A stretch of 64,000 bases of DNA from Dysosmobacter welbionis (GCF_005121165.3 NZ_CP034413.3:1488001-1552000), one strand, 5' to 3'. Positions 36,701 to 44,877 are shown, numbered from the stretch's first letter. Made by a program: numbers and translations. Notes: generated by a model not told the origin, from the sequence alone.

Positions 36701-37537
36701 CTCCAGGCTTACAAAGCCCATAGCGTGATCGGCACTGACATAGGTGAAGACAATCTGGTCCTTGTCGGGGGTCCCGTCGGGTTCGTCGTCGGGACCCAGC
36801 TCGTCGATGTCATAGTAGACGTCGATGGAGTTATGGCCTGCTTGGAGAGTCTCACCGTCTACAATCTCGACATCGTTCAGTTCCGCCCGGTCAAAGATGT
36901 ATGTGCTACCGTTATAAGACGTACGGTCAGTGTTATACAGCCCGCTGACCGGCGTGCCTGCCGTGGACGGCCTATCCTTGGGATCGGTCTCTGTTTCTTC
37001 ATTCCCATCTCGGTCCACATAATGGTACACGACAGTGTATGTGCACTCGTCGGGCGTCACCGTGCCGTCGGTGGTTGCGGTGAAGACAACGTTGTGCTCA
37101 GGCATGTAGAACAGGCCTTCAATAATGTCGCTTTCCTGAAGGTCATTTGTAGTCCATTCAGTAGCGTCTTCTGCCTGCTTCTTGATTACAACGGTTTCCC
37201 CGTAGGTGTAGGACTCTGGTTCAGCGTAGAGAGTCCCGTCCAGATAATAGGTTACGGTAAATTCCCGTTCTGTGCGCGTATACTCCGCTCTATACGTAAT
37301 GTCCCCGGTTACAGTATCCGCTATTTCAGGAGACCATCCGGTAAACTCATACGAATAAAGTTCGCTGGGTTCTTTAGTCGGATCCTCAATTCTCGGTGTC
37401 TTATCGCCGTAAGCCAGCCCGGGAAATACGGTCTGGGGACTTGTTGTTGTGCCGCCATTCAAGTCGTAAGTCACCGTATAGCTGTTGAGCTGAGAGAAGC
37501 TGCCCTCGATCACAACAGCATGATCGGTGAAAATGCT
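33711..37537 (-). pseudogene. SLH surface protein, 5' end missing at prophage edge and frame broken once
   Basis: Two minus-strand frames form one protein of about 1275 residues. Adding one base at GGGG 35650-35653 (plus strand) joins VTDTEHPEDP to VEVPADPVEVKPYAITITPA. The N-terminal half has Listeria-Bacteroides-type repeats (YTVTYDLNGGTTTSP; TVTYYLDGTLYAEPE) and MucBP-like strands. The C-terminus has a Gly-rich linker (GGGGSTGGGGGGGS) and three SLH domains (YIIGYSDGTLQPYGTITRGE; MGIIDGFSDGTFRPYAKITR; VGLIEGFNDGTFRPNTNITR). There is no signal peptide: the frame runs from VIEGSFSQLNS at 37513 into foreign sequence near 37540. The gene was cut there. Confidence 0.85.
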
Positions 37538-37540
37538 ACT

Positions 37541-37584
37541 AATAAGAGTAACAAAGGGTAAACCCCTTGTTACTCTTATTTTTT
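37541..37584 (+). terminator. Hairpin at the junction between SLH gene and prophage
   Basis: AATAAGAGTAACAA (37541-37554) pairs with TTGTTACTCTTATT (37567-37580), with further GGG/CCC pairing in the loop and a TTTT tail. It faces right and would shield the first prophage gene from the left. Its left arm begins where SLH homology ends, so it probably belongs to the prophage end. Confidence 0.65.
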
Positions 37585-37609
37585 ATGAAAAAACGGAGGT
37601 GAAAGGACC

Positions 37610-37870
37610 ATGAGCAACAAATATTTGGGACCCGCGGATCGGCAGCTGATTGCAGAGAAGTGGGCCGCTTATGCGTCGGTGCGGGAGATCGCGGCCCTGG
37701 TGGGCGTGGCGCCTAAAACAATCTATCAGGAATTGCGTCGCGGGAACAATGGCACCCTGGACAAGAACAGCCGCCAGTCATACAACCCCGATCTGGCCCA
37801 GCGTCGTTTCCAGGAAAGCCTCCGCCGGCGCGGAAAGCCCCTGAACAGGGCGCGGGCCGCCAGTGAATGA
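37610..37870 (+). CDS. Small HTH protein, first prophage gene
   Basis: 86 aa starting after ACGGAGGTGAAAGG. The HTH (RQLIAEKWAAYASVREIAAL, VGVAPKTIYQELRRGNNG) resembles the N-terminal HTH of IS30 transposases and other HTH_38 proteins. The basic tail (RRFQESLRRRGKPLNRARAA) would help DNA binding. No transposase catalytic part follows, so it is probably a small phage regulator of the early genes. Confidence 0.7.
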   Translation: MSNKYLGPADRQLIAEKWAAYASVREIAALVGVAPKTIYQELRRGNNGTLDKNSRQSYNPDLAQRRFQESLRRRGKPLNRARAASE

Positions 37871-37918
37871 GGGACCCCACCGCCCTGGGGGCGGGTAAAT
37901 GCAAAGGAGGAAAAAGCA

Positions 37919-38554
37919 ATGGCAACCATGATCAAACAGACGAAAGAGGAAATCAGCTGGGCGGAGATCGCCAGGGCCAGAGAGATGGGTGTGCTGGACA
38001 AGCTGCTGGCGGAGCGGGATGTGATCCGTTTCAACCTGCGGAGCGGCACCGAGGTGGCCATCATGGTGGAAAAGGTGGAACCGGGCCGGGTGTGGATGGG
38101 CTTTGTGGACGGCGTGGCAGAGCGTCCCATGTATGAGAGCCTGCTGGTGCGCCCGGTGTCCTGGAAAGAGAGCGACGCACGGAAGTGGTGCAACACCGAT
38201 CTGGTCCAGGATCTCCCGGAGGACCTGGTGTCCATCATTACACCCCGGACCATTCGGCAGACGGTAGAGGACAAGGAGCTGGTAACCACGGATCTGCTGT
38301 GGCTGCATAGCGCAACGGAGTTTTTCGGGCGTCGGACATGGGCCTCTGGCGACGATCCCACGGAGGAGCAACTGCCGGTCTACAAGACCGAGCGGGACCG
38401 CGTGAAGATGTGGAACGGGCGGACATGGCCGCATTACACCCGGTCCGTCTATGCGTCGTACAGCAACAGTTTCTGCCGTGTCTATACGGACGGCACGGCC
38501 ACCACCGACAACGCCGACGGTTCGAGGGCCGTGGCCCCCGGCTTTTGGATCTAA
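37919..38554 (+). CDS. DUF6273 domain protein
   Basis: 211 aa starting behind AAAGGAGGAAAAA. The N-terminal 60 residues are helical (EISWAEIARAREMGVLDKLL). The main domain has the DUF6273/FISUMP-like layout: DLLWLHSATEFFGRRTWASG, a central WNGRTWPHYTRSVYASYSNS, and the terminal motif GSRAVAPGFWI. This fold is related to C-type-lectin-like formylglycine-enzyme domains often displayed by phages and surface proteins. No signal peptide is present, so a cytoplasmic or virion role is more likely. Function unknown. Confidence 0.75.
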   Translation: MATMIKQTKEEISWAEIARAREMGVLDKLLAERDVIRFNLRSGTEVAIMVEKVEPGRVWMGFVDGVAERPMYESLLVRPVSWKESDARKWCNTDLVQDLPEDLVSIITPRTIRQTVEDKELVTTDLLWLHSATEFFGRRTWASGDDPTEEQLPVYKTERDRVKMWNGRTWPHYTRSVYASYSNSFCRVYTDGTATTDNADGSRAVAPGFWI

Positions 38555-38607
38555 TCGAACAATCCAGAAAAATCAAGCCCCGCAAGGGGCGGAGAAAGGA
38601 GCCGGAC

Positions 38608-39072
38608 ATGGCAAAACGAAAGGAAATCAAGTGGCGGTGGGAAGCCCGCGGCACCATGATCGGACGGCAGAACGGGATCATTTTTCGGATTTATCACCCG
38701 TGGGACATGCCGGAGCGGGAACACACCGTAAGCTGCTACGACACAAAGGGATCCGCAAGAACGATCAGCACGGCGGGTTACAGAAAATTCACCTGGGAGG
38801 AGGCCGTGGAGTTCTGCCAGGCAATCGCAGCCGGAGAGATTGACCTGGAGGACCTGCGGGCGGAGTTTGCCGCGATAGAGGCAGAACGGGAACGGCAGGC
38901 GCTCCGCAAAGCCGTGGAAGAGGCCAAGGAGTTCCGGGGCCACCTGGAGGCGGCGGGAATTTCATACAACACCCTGCTGGAACTGGAGGCGCTGCGGGGA
39001 AACCTGGGAAGCCTGGGACACAACGCGCTCCTGGGATTTGAACGCGGGGAGGGCTGGCCGGATGGGACCTGA
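38608..39072 (+). CDS. Phage hypothetical protein with coiled coil
   Basis: 154 aa from the ATG behind GAGAAAGGA. The N-terminal 65 residues are basic and beta-rich (RWEARGTMIGRQNGIIFRIY), followed by a charged helix (EFAAIEAERERQALRKAVEE). No family is recognised. It overlaps the next gene by 11 bases. Confidence 0.65.
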   Translation: MAKRKEIKWRWEARGTMIGRQNGIIFRIYHPWDMPEREHTVSCYDTKGSARTISTAGYRKFTWEEAVEFCQAIAAGEIDLEDLRAEFAAIEAERERQALRKAVEEAKEFRGHLEAAGISYNTLLELEALRGNLGSLGHNALLGFERGEGWPDGT

Positions 39073-39478
39073 CGGGAAAGGCACCGCCCAGGCAGCGGTC
39101 TACATAGACGGGCAGCCGGTGCAATACGCCGGAGAAATCACGCTACCGGAGATCACCGCAGCGCCGGAACAGATGGAGAGCACGGAGGCACCGCCGCTCC
39201 TTGCGTCAATGGGCTTTACGGTGGAGCAGTTCAATGAAGCGGCCCGCTTTATGGCGGAAGCGTTCGGCATTTTCTGCGACAAGCTGGCGGAGGCCACCAG
39301 AGCGATGGTAGACGCATGGGAGGCGATCCGGGCGGCAGAGGAGTTCCGCAAGGCCCTGCGGTGGGCGGAGGCGGCCAACAGGCCGCTGGCCGCCCGCTAC
39401 CACCACACCAAAAAGAAGCGGATCCGCAAGAAGTACGCAAAGCGGATCCTGGCCTGGTATCGGGAGGAGATCCTGTAA
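39062..39478 (+). CDS. Phage hypothetical protein
   Basis: 138 aa starting at the ATG inside the previous gene (MGPDGKGTAQAAVYIDGQ). A central helical part (TVEQFNEAARFMAEAFGIFC) leads to a very basic tail (YHHTKKKRIRKKYAKRILAW). The layout resembles small phage proteins annotated from gut siphoviruses, without known function. Its stop overlaps the next start (TAATG). Confidence 0.6.
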   Translation: MGPDGKGTAQAAVYIDGQPVQYAGEITLPEITAAPEQMESTEAPPLLASMGFTVEQFNEAARFMAEAFGIFCDKLAEATRAMVDAWEAIRAAEEFRKALRWAEAANRPLAARYHHTKKKRIRKKYAKRILAWYREEIL

Positions 39479-39843
39479 TGCTGCGACTGAAAGCCACAAA
39501 AACCAGTTTGTACAAGCTGGTGGCGGAATTTGTGCCGAACCTGCCTCCCATGCGGAGCGGGACCAGCTTCACCAAATATCCGAGAACCCCGGACTATGCC
39601 CTGGACTGGATCACGCAGGAATGGGACACGGCACATGCCTTTTTCTCCACCTGCATGGGCCGCCCGCTCCTGTCCATTGAGATCAGGAGCGGAGAAACCG
39701 GAAAGACGGTGAACCGAACCACACACGCCCTGAACCTCCGGGATCTCCGGGAGCGGGGCATGGTGGAGGAGTTCATCACGGCGGCAGAGCGCCGGCGGGT
39801 AGAAAGGAGTGCCGACAATGGTGGACTTTCTCCCGCTACCTGA
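39478..39843 (+). CDS. Phage hypothetical protein
   Basis: 121 aa, start coupled to the previous stop. It begins MLRLKATKTSLYKLVAEFVP and has an aromatic central part (PDYALDWITQEWDTAHAFFS). No family is recognised. It overlaps the MT-A70 gene by 26 bases. Confidence 0.6.
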   Translation: MLRLKATKTSLYKLVAEFVPNLPPMRSGTSFTKYPRTPDYALDWITQEWDTAHAFFSTCMGRPLLSIEIRSGETGKTVNRTTHALNLRDLRERGMVEEFITAAERRRVERSADNGGLSPAT

Positions 39844-40405
39844 TAAGGAATACAGCGTGATTTATGCGGATCCCCCGTGGCAGTATCGGCAGCACGGGAC
39901 CACGGAAAAGAGCCGGGGCACGGCACTGAAACAGTACCCAACCATGGCAACCGAGGATATATGCAATCTGCCGGTGCGGAAAATCTGCGGGGGGGGGGCA
40001 GCCTGTTTTCTATGGGCAACTTTCCCGAACATTGCCGAGGGGATCAAGGTCCTGGAGGCATGGGGGTTTCAGTATAAGACCGCGGCTTTTGTGTGGGTGA
40101 AAAAATACGCCAGGAGCGGGACCAACTTTTGGGGCATGGGAGCCTACACCCGCGCCAATGCAGAGGTGTGCCTGCTGGGGGTATCGCCTGGGTTTAAGGC
40201 AAAAGAGCGGATCCGCAGCCACAAGGTACACCAGATCATTGAGGCCCCTTTCGAGGGGCACAGCAAAAAGCCGGATGAAACGCGACGGCGGATCGTGGAA
40301 CTGCTGGGGGATGTGCCCCGCCTGGAAATGTTCGCCCGCCAGAGGGCGGAGGGCTGGGACGCCTGGGGAAACGAGGTGCCGCCGGAAGAAAGGACGATCA
40401 AATAA
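39818..40405 (+). CDS. MT-A70-family adenine methyltransferase
   Basis: 195 aa from the ATG behind AAAGGAGTG; a GTG three codons earlier is possible. DPPW catalytic motif at 18-21 (VIYADPPWQYRQHGTT), then CFLWATFPNIAEGIKVLEAW and NAEVCLLGVSPGFKAK, the conserved MT-A70 blocks. These enzymes transfer a methyl group from S-adenosylmethionine to N6 of adenine. In phages they usually act on DNA and can protect against host restriction. It is one of three methyltransferases in this prophage. Confidence 0.92.
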   Translation: MVDFLPLPDKEYSVIYADPPWQYRQHGTTEKSRGTALKQYPTMATEDICNLPVRKICGGGAACFLWATFPNIAEGIKVLEAWGFQYKTAAFVWVKKYARSGTNFWGMGAYTRANAEVCLLGVSPGFKAKERIRSHKVHQIIEAPFEGHSKKPDETRRRIVELLGDVPRLEMFARQRAEGWDAWGNEVPPEERTIK

Positions 40406-40957
40406 ATGACCGAGCGGGAAAGACTGCTGGAGAAGCTGGGAAAGGTCAAGGCCATGGCGGATCGCGGCGAGGGCGGGGAGAAAGAGAGCGCGGAGCGCAC
40501 CCTGGCCGCCCTTATGAAAAGGTACGGGATCACCGAGGAGGACCTGGAGGACACAAAGGCCACCATTCACTGGATCCGCTACAAAACGGACTGGGAGCGC
40601 AGACTGCTGGGACAGCTGGCTTATATGCACCTGGGTACGGGCCATTCTTTCGGGTGCATGGGTCAATACACGGGAAGATCCCGGAAAAAAGTGGGGATCA
40701 AGTGTACAGCGGCCCAATACATCGAGATCGAGGCAGATTTTGCCTTTTATAACGAGGCCATGAAAGAGGAAATGGAACTGTTTTACAGCGCGTTTCTCCA
40801 GAAAAACAGGCTTTTCCCGCCGCCGGAGCTGGCCGCGGAACCAACAGAGGCGGAAAAAGAGGAATGGGAAGATATGGAACGGATGTGGAAGATCCACTCC
40901 ATGATGAACGGGATGGACCGGCACACGCGACACAAGGCCCTGGAGGCCGCAGAATAG
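40406..40957 (+). CDS. DUF2786-like phage protein
   Basis: 183 aa starting directly after the previous stop. The N-terminus matches DUF2786 (ERLLEKLGKVKAMADRGEGG; AERTLAALMKRYGITEEDLE). A middle part (RRLLGQLAYMHLGTGHSFGC) and a charged helical C-terminus follow. The family is common in phages and has no known role. Confidence 0.7.
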   Translation: MTERERLLEKLGKVKAMADRGEGGEKESAERTLAALMKRYGITEEDLEDTKATIHWIRYKTDWERRLLGQLAYMHLGTGHSFGCMGQYTGRSRKKVGIKCTAAQYIEIEADFAFYNEAMKEEMELFYSAFLQKNRLFPPPELAAEPTEAEKEEWEDMERMWKIHSMMNGMDRHTRHKALEAAE

Positions 40958-40966
40958 GAGCAGACC

Positions 40967-41188
40967 ATGGACAAAAGACAGGGGCGCCCGGCCAGGCTGG
41001 AGATCGGAATGGTGGTGGTGCGGACGCCGCAGACAATATTCGAGGAGGAGCACGGAAAGGAGATCCGGCGGCCCAGGCAGGGGCAGGTGGACTATATCCA
41101 CCCATTGGGCCGGTTTCACATTGTGGCCTTTCGTGTTCGCGGGAAAATCATCAAGGAAACCTTTCAGGGTGTGGAGGTATCACAATGA
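40967..41188 (+). CDS. Small phage protein
   Basis: 73 aa, beta-rich (RPARLEIGMVVVRTPQTIFE; DYIHPLGRFHIVAFRVRGKI). No family is recognised. Its stop overlaps the next start (ATGA). Confidence 0.6.
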   Translation: MDKRQGRPARLEIGMVVVRTPQTIFEEEHGKEIRRPRQGQVDYIHPLGRFHIVAFRVRGKIIKETFQGVEVSQ

Positions 41189-41825
41189 ATTTTTTGGAAA
41201 TGAACGGACTGCAAACGGCGCAGACCCATTTCAAGGACATTTTTCAAAACAATATCCACCGGGACTATGCGGACGCCATGCTGGACTGGCTGGAGCAGGA
41301 AACAGACTTTTTCACGGCCCCGTCCTCCACGAAGTACCACGGGGCACACCCCGGCGGCCTGCTTGTCCATAGCCTTAATGTGTACTACCGCCTGCGGAAT
41401 ATTGCGATCCGCGATCTGGCGGACAAGGAGGATCCGGGGAAATGCCGCCTTTCGGAAGAACAGGAGGAAACGGTGGCGGTCATTGCCCTGCTGCATGATG
41501 TGTGCAAGGTGGGCTGCTATCACATGGAAACCAAGCGGCGGAAGAACCCGGAAACTGGCCGCTGAGAGGATTATGAGGGATATACATACAAGGACCCCCT
41601 CCCCTGGGCCACGGAGAGAAAAGCCTGTACCTGATCCAGCGCCACATGGTCCTGCTGCCGGAGGAGGCGCTGGCCATCCGGTGGCACATGGGCGCATACG
41701 ATGACGCGGCCAAGGCAGACAGCCGCGCCATGGCGGCGGCTATGGCGGCCTCCCCGTGGGTGTGGCGTTTGCAGGAAGCGGACATGTGCGCCGCCTGGAT
41801 CGACGAACGGGAGGCCGGGCAATGA
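41185..41825 (+). pseudogene. HD-domain hydrolase with a stop codon and a frameshift
   Basis: The N-terminal 127 codons read as an HD hydrolase: KYHGAHPGGLLVHSLNVYYR and IALLHDVCKVGCYHMETKRR (His-Asp pair). TGA at 41563-41565 stands where relatives have Trp (PETG-R-W-E-DYEGYTYKD). Further on, one C is missing from CCCC 41601-41604; restoring it yields LGHGEKSLYLIQRHMVLLPE and the C-terminus to 41825. A corrected protein has 213 aa. Phage HD proteins of this type act on nucleotides or nucleic acids. Two lesions make true loss more likely here than in the single-lesion genes, though error remains possible. Confidence 0.75.
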
Positions 41826-42004
41826 AAAAGGAGCTTTGCAAGCCATGTGCCATTGCCCTGGAGAACCGCGGAAAGACCGTAAAGGCCGCCGGAGGGCGGT
41901 GTGAGAAAATCACCTGCGCGGAATGTGGCCGCCGGCGTTTCGGGTACACCTACGAGGTGACCGGCTGGCCACACCGCAGGAAAAAGGAGGACATGCTGAC
42001 ATGA
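41822..42004 (+). CDS. Small zinc-ribbon protein
   Basis: 60 aa with two CxxC pairs (LCKPCAI and TCAECGR) that would bind one zinc ion, and a basic tail (GWPHRRKKEDM). Its start overlaps the HD gene stop and its stop overlaps the transglycosylase start. Similar phage zinc ribbons are annotated without function. Confidence 0.7.
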   Translation: MKKELCKPCAIALENRGKTVKAAGGRCEKITCAECGRRRFGYTYEVTGWPHRRKKEDMLT

Positions 42005-42942
42005 GCCAGAGAAAGGCCAAAGAATACCGCCGCGCCATGGAGCAGTACAACGGGGTGGCCGAGGATGTGGACGATCTGAAACGCCGTGTCGGAGCGTTGG
42101 AGGCAAGGCACTACCGGGAGGACCGCGACAAGGCGGTGGACATGATCCAGCGCCGTGCGGCGGCAAAAAAGTGGGAGGAAACGGTAAAGGCAAGAACCAT
42201 GAAAAAAGCGGAGCATGAGCGAAAAGCACGGGCAGAGGAACGCCGGCGGCGGATCGCAAGGCGGAGGCTGATCACCCTGGCCCTGGGCGCGCTTGCGGTG
42301 GTCATGCTCCTGGCCTCCGTGATCATGACCATCACGGCCAAGCCGGCGGCGGAAGCCGCAGAGGCAGAGATCACCGGCGCCGCCGTTACTTCCACGCCGG
42401 TCGCCCTGGTGACCGCAGAGCCGGACATGTGGGACGGCGAGGGAGAGGATCCGCTGGAGGCGGAGAAAATCGAGGAGGCCCTGCTGGCCTCCGGGTATTT
42501 CTCCGTGGCGGTGCCTATGTGCTACGAATACCAGGACTACATGCGGACCTACTGCGCGGCCTATGAGTGCCCCTATCCCCTGGCCCTGGCCGTGGCAGAG
42601 GTTGAAAGCCACTTTGATATGGGCGCGGTGGGCGCCGCCGGCGAGGTGGGGATCATGCAGCTGAACCCAGGCCCGGAGAATACATACTGGATCAACCTGG
42701 AGGCAGAAACCGAGCTGGACCCCACCACCCCCTCCGGGAACATTGCCGCCGGGTGCTACCTGCTGGGAATGTACATGCAGGAATACGGGGACGCAAACAA
42801 GGCGGCTATGGCGTACAACATGGGAGTGAGCGGAGCGGAAAATGCCTGGGCGGAGGGTATCACCTCCACCGACTACTCCACCGCCGTGGTGGAAGCCATG
42901 GAGCGGTGGGAGGTCACAGTGAACGCATGGAATGGGATATAA
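42001..42942 (+). CDS. Membrane-anchored lytic transglycosylase (SLT domain)
   Basis: 313 aa starting in an ATGAGC overlap. Residues 1-88 are a charged helix (DDLKRRVGALEARHYREDRD; AEHERKARAEERRRRIARRR). One membrane segment follows (LITLALGALAVVMLLASVIM, about 91-110), then a Glu/Ala linker. The SLT domain starts about 175: YPLALAVAEVESHFDMGAVG (catalytic Glu202), GEVGIMQLNP, NIAAGCYLLGMYM and AMAYNMG. The orientation puts the enzyme outside the membrane facing peptidoglycan. It lies among early genes rather than tail or lysis genes, which is unusual. Confidence 0.88.
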   Translation: MSQRKAKEYRRAMEQYNGVAEDVDDLKRRVGALEARHYREDRDKAVDMIQRRAAAKKWEETVKARTMKKAEHERKARAEERRRRIARRRLITLALGALAVVMLLASVIMTITAKPAAEAAEAEITGAAVTSTPVALVTAEPDMWDGEGEDPLEAEKIEEALLASGYFSVAVPMCYEYQDYMRTYCAAYECPYPLALAVAEVESHFDMGAVGAAGEVGIMQLNPGPENTYWINLEAETELDPTTPSGNIAAGCYLLGMYMQEYGDANKAAMAYNMGVSGAENAWAEGITSTDYSTAVVEAMERWEVTVNAWNGI

Positions 42943-43184
42943 GCCGGGCAGGAATACGGGCCGCGGCAGAGCGGAGGGCACGGATCCACCGCTGGCAGGC
43001 ACCGGGCCGCGCCAGAGTGGTACACCCGGCCCGCGGGTCCGTAGTGGTCCCGCACAGTTCAAACCTGGCGGCGATCCTGAACGCGGCGGAGGTATGGGGC
43101 TGCGACTGGACGGAGATCCGGGACGCAAAGGTGTGGGCGGCACCTGGAGAAAAGGCGGTCCCAATGCCTACATTATATAAATAA
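42927..43184 (+). CDS. Small phage protein
   Basis: 85 aa overlapping the transglycosylase end by 16 bases (MEWDISRAGIRAAAERRARI). The C-terminal half (VVVPHSSNLAAILNAAEVWG, then CDWTEIRDAKVWAA) is a conserved-looking small fold found in phage early regions. No known function. Confidence 0.6.
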   Translation: MEWDISRAGIRAAAERRARIHRWQAPGRARVVHPARGSVVVPHSSNLAAILNAAEVWGCDWTEIRDAKVWAAPGEKAVPMPTLYK

Positions 43185-43198
43185 GGAGGCGGAGCGAA

Positions 43199-43777
43199 AT
43201 GCTGATCAACGAAAGCGGCCTGGTGCGCTGTATCAAGCGGGCGTATAGGTCCGCCGGGTACGCGGTGGTGACCCAGGACGATAGCATGGCAATCTACACG
43301 GAGCAATGGTATGTCCAGTGCAAGCGGGCGGCCCTGCCCCGCAAGGTGCTGGCCACAATCGTGGAACACATGGGCATGATACCGGACACGGCGCCCATGT
43401 CCATCATAAAGGACGGGGATCCGCAGCTGATCATGCCGGATGTGGCCAGGGACGAAACTTCACACTGGAGAACCGGGGAACGCACAGACACGGTGACCAT
43501 GGCCACCGTGATCATGCAGGGTTACCAGATATTCCAGCCGGAGGGCGGCGGCGCCTGCTACGGCGTGAGCCTGTCCGACCTGGAGATCATGGAGCGGGAA
43601 ATTGCAGAGCATGGGCAGGCAACTGTGGTAGACGGGGACCGCCTGCTATGGTGCGGGGACAACGAAGTGGTGGCCCTGGACACCGTGAGAAAGGCCCGGT
43701 CAAGCTGGGCAAAGGAATGGGAGCGGGCCGTATGGAACGCCATGGAGGGCGTGGATCTCCATAAAGAGGAGGCGTGA
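43199..43777 (+). CDS. Phage hypothetical protein
   Basis: 192 aa behind AAGGAGGCGG. It starts MLINESGLVRCIKRAYRSAG and contains DDSMAIYTEQWYVQCKRAAL and VTMATVIMQGYQIFQPEGGG. I do not recognise it; related proteins are common in clostridial phage early regions. Confidence 0.65.
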   Translation: MLINESGLVRCIKRAYRSAGYAVVTQDDSMAIYTEQWYVQCKRAALPRKVLATIVEHMGMIPDTAPMSIIKDGDPQLIMPDVARDETSHWRTGERTDTVTMATVIMQGYQIFQPEGGGACYGVSLSDLEIMEREIAEHGQATVVDGDRLLWCGDNEVVALDTVRKARSSWAKEWERAVWNAMEGVDLHKEEA

Positions 43778-43779
43778 CA

Positions 43780-44010
43780 ATGCCACAGACGAATTTTGAC
43801 CGGATCACCGCCTCCCCGGAGGTGCTGGCCGCTTTCCTGGCCTCCCTCCCCTGCCTGGAAGCCCCGTGGGATGACGCTTTCCACCGGGTTTTCTGCGACA
43901 ACTGCCAAACAACGGACTGCCCGCAGGTATGCCCGCATGAAGCGGAGCGGAACAGCCCAGCGTGGTGGCTGGAGCTGGAGGTGCAGGCCAATGGAGAACC
44001 GGGCTTTTAA
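43780..44010 (+). CDS. Small Cys-rich phage protein
   Basis: 76 aa from the ATG seven bases after AGGAGG. It carries a cluster FCDNCQTTDCPQVCPHEAER whose four Cys and one His could bind zinc. It overlaps the methyltransferase start by 20 bases. Confidence 0.6.
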   Translation: MPQTNFDRITASPEVLAAFLASLPCLEAPWDDAFHRVFCDNCQTTDCPQVCPHEAERNSPAWWLELEVQANGEPGF

Positions 44011-44671
44011 TATGGATTGCATGGAGGCCATGCGCTCCATGCCGGATCAATGTTTCGACCTGGCCGTGGTAGATCCCCCGTATGGGATAGATGCAGCCAA
44101 TATGAATTTAGGGCTAGGGAAAACAAAGAAATGTTCAAAAATTCAAAACCGAAATTTCGGGAAAAAGGGCTGGGATAAAAATATTCCTCCAGAAAAATAC
44201 TTTCGAGAATTAGAACGGGTATCGAAAAGACAAGTCATTTTTGGAGGGAATTACTTCACACCATTTCTTGAACAAGCACATAGAGGATGGATTGTTTGGT
44301 ATAAGGGGCAACAAGGGCTAACAATGAGCGACTGCGAACTGGCGTATTCCACATTCGACACACCGACAAGGGTGGTGATTATAAATCGAGCACAGTTTCA
44401 AAAAGAAGGGTTTAAGATACATCCGACCCAAAAGCCGGTGGCCCTGTATGCCTGGATTTTTCAACACTACGCAAATCACGGGGACCGGATCCTGGACACA
44501 CACCTGGGGAGCGGGTCAAGCCGGATCGCCGCGTGGGACGCCGGGCTTGATTTTATCGGATACGAGATCGACCGGGAGTATTTCGAGGCCCAGGAAAAGC
44601 GGTTCCAACAACACACCGCGCAACTGTCCATATTTGGCGAGGGAGTATCTGATCACAATATACATTTTTAG
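43991..44671 (+). CDS. DPPY-type DNA methyltransferase (N4-C/N6-A) with AT-rich centre
   Basis: 226 aa. Catalytic DPPY at 28-31 (LAVVDPPYGIDAA), then the target-recognition region, HPTQKPVALYAWIFQHYA, and the SAM site LDTHLGSGSSRIAAWDAGLD near the C-terminus. This order is the beta class. Bases about 44095-44420 (residues 36-143) are strikingly AT-rich (for example GGGATAAAAATATTCC), while both flanks are GC-rich like neighbouring genes. The boundary matches the target-recognition domain, so that part was probably acquired separately. Confidence 0.9.
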   Translation: MENRAFNMDCMEAMRSMPDQCFDLAVVDPPYGIDAANMNLGLGKTKKCSKIQNRNFGKKGWDKNIPPEKYFRELERVSKRQVIFGGNYFTPFLEQAHRGWIVWYKGQQGLTMSDCELAYSTFDTPTRVVIINRAQFQKEGFKIHPTQKPVALYAWIFQHYANHGDRILDTHLGSGSSRIAAWDAGLDFIGYEIDREYFEAQEKRFQQHTAQLSIFGEGVSDHNIHF

Positions 44672-44682
44672 GGAAATGAAAA

Positions 44683-44819
44683 CCACCTGCGCCTGGTGCT
44701 GATAACACGGCGCAGGTGGACAGATACGAGGCGGCGCGGAGGCCGTCCTGGATAGCTGTATTATAGCATACTCCCGGACGGCCTGCAAGCCGCAAAATTT
44801 GACGGGGCTGCGGCCCCGT
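44683..44819 (+). other. Three-hairpin non-coding block upstream of the Rep gene, candidate replication origin
   Basis: Between the methyltransferase and rep lie about 200 non-coding bases with three perfect stems: CCACCTGCGCC/GGCGCAGGTGG (44683-44719, 15-base loop), AGGCCGTCC/GGACGGCCT (44740-44784, 27-base loop that holds TATTATAGCATA), and ACGGGGC/GCCCCGT (44802-44819). The first could terminate the upstream transcript, but none has a U-tract. HUH replication initiators usually nick in a hairpin just upstream of their own gene. A role as double-strand origin is therefore possible; a structured RNA leader is the alternative. Confidence 0.45.
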
Positions 44820-44877
44820 ATAGCTCCGGTAAGAGCAATTAGTAAAGTGACCAGCAGACCAAAAGGAGGAGAACACC

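Noticed and set aside
37610-37870. IS30-like transposase start
   Set aside because: Only an HTH is present; no DDE catalytic domain follows and no terminal inverted repeats were seen.
37919-38554. Diversity-generating retroelement target
   Set aside because: The fold is suggestive, but no reverse transcriptase, template repeat or accessory gene is visible in the window.
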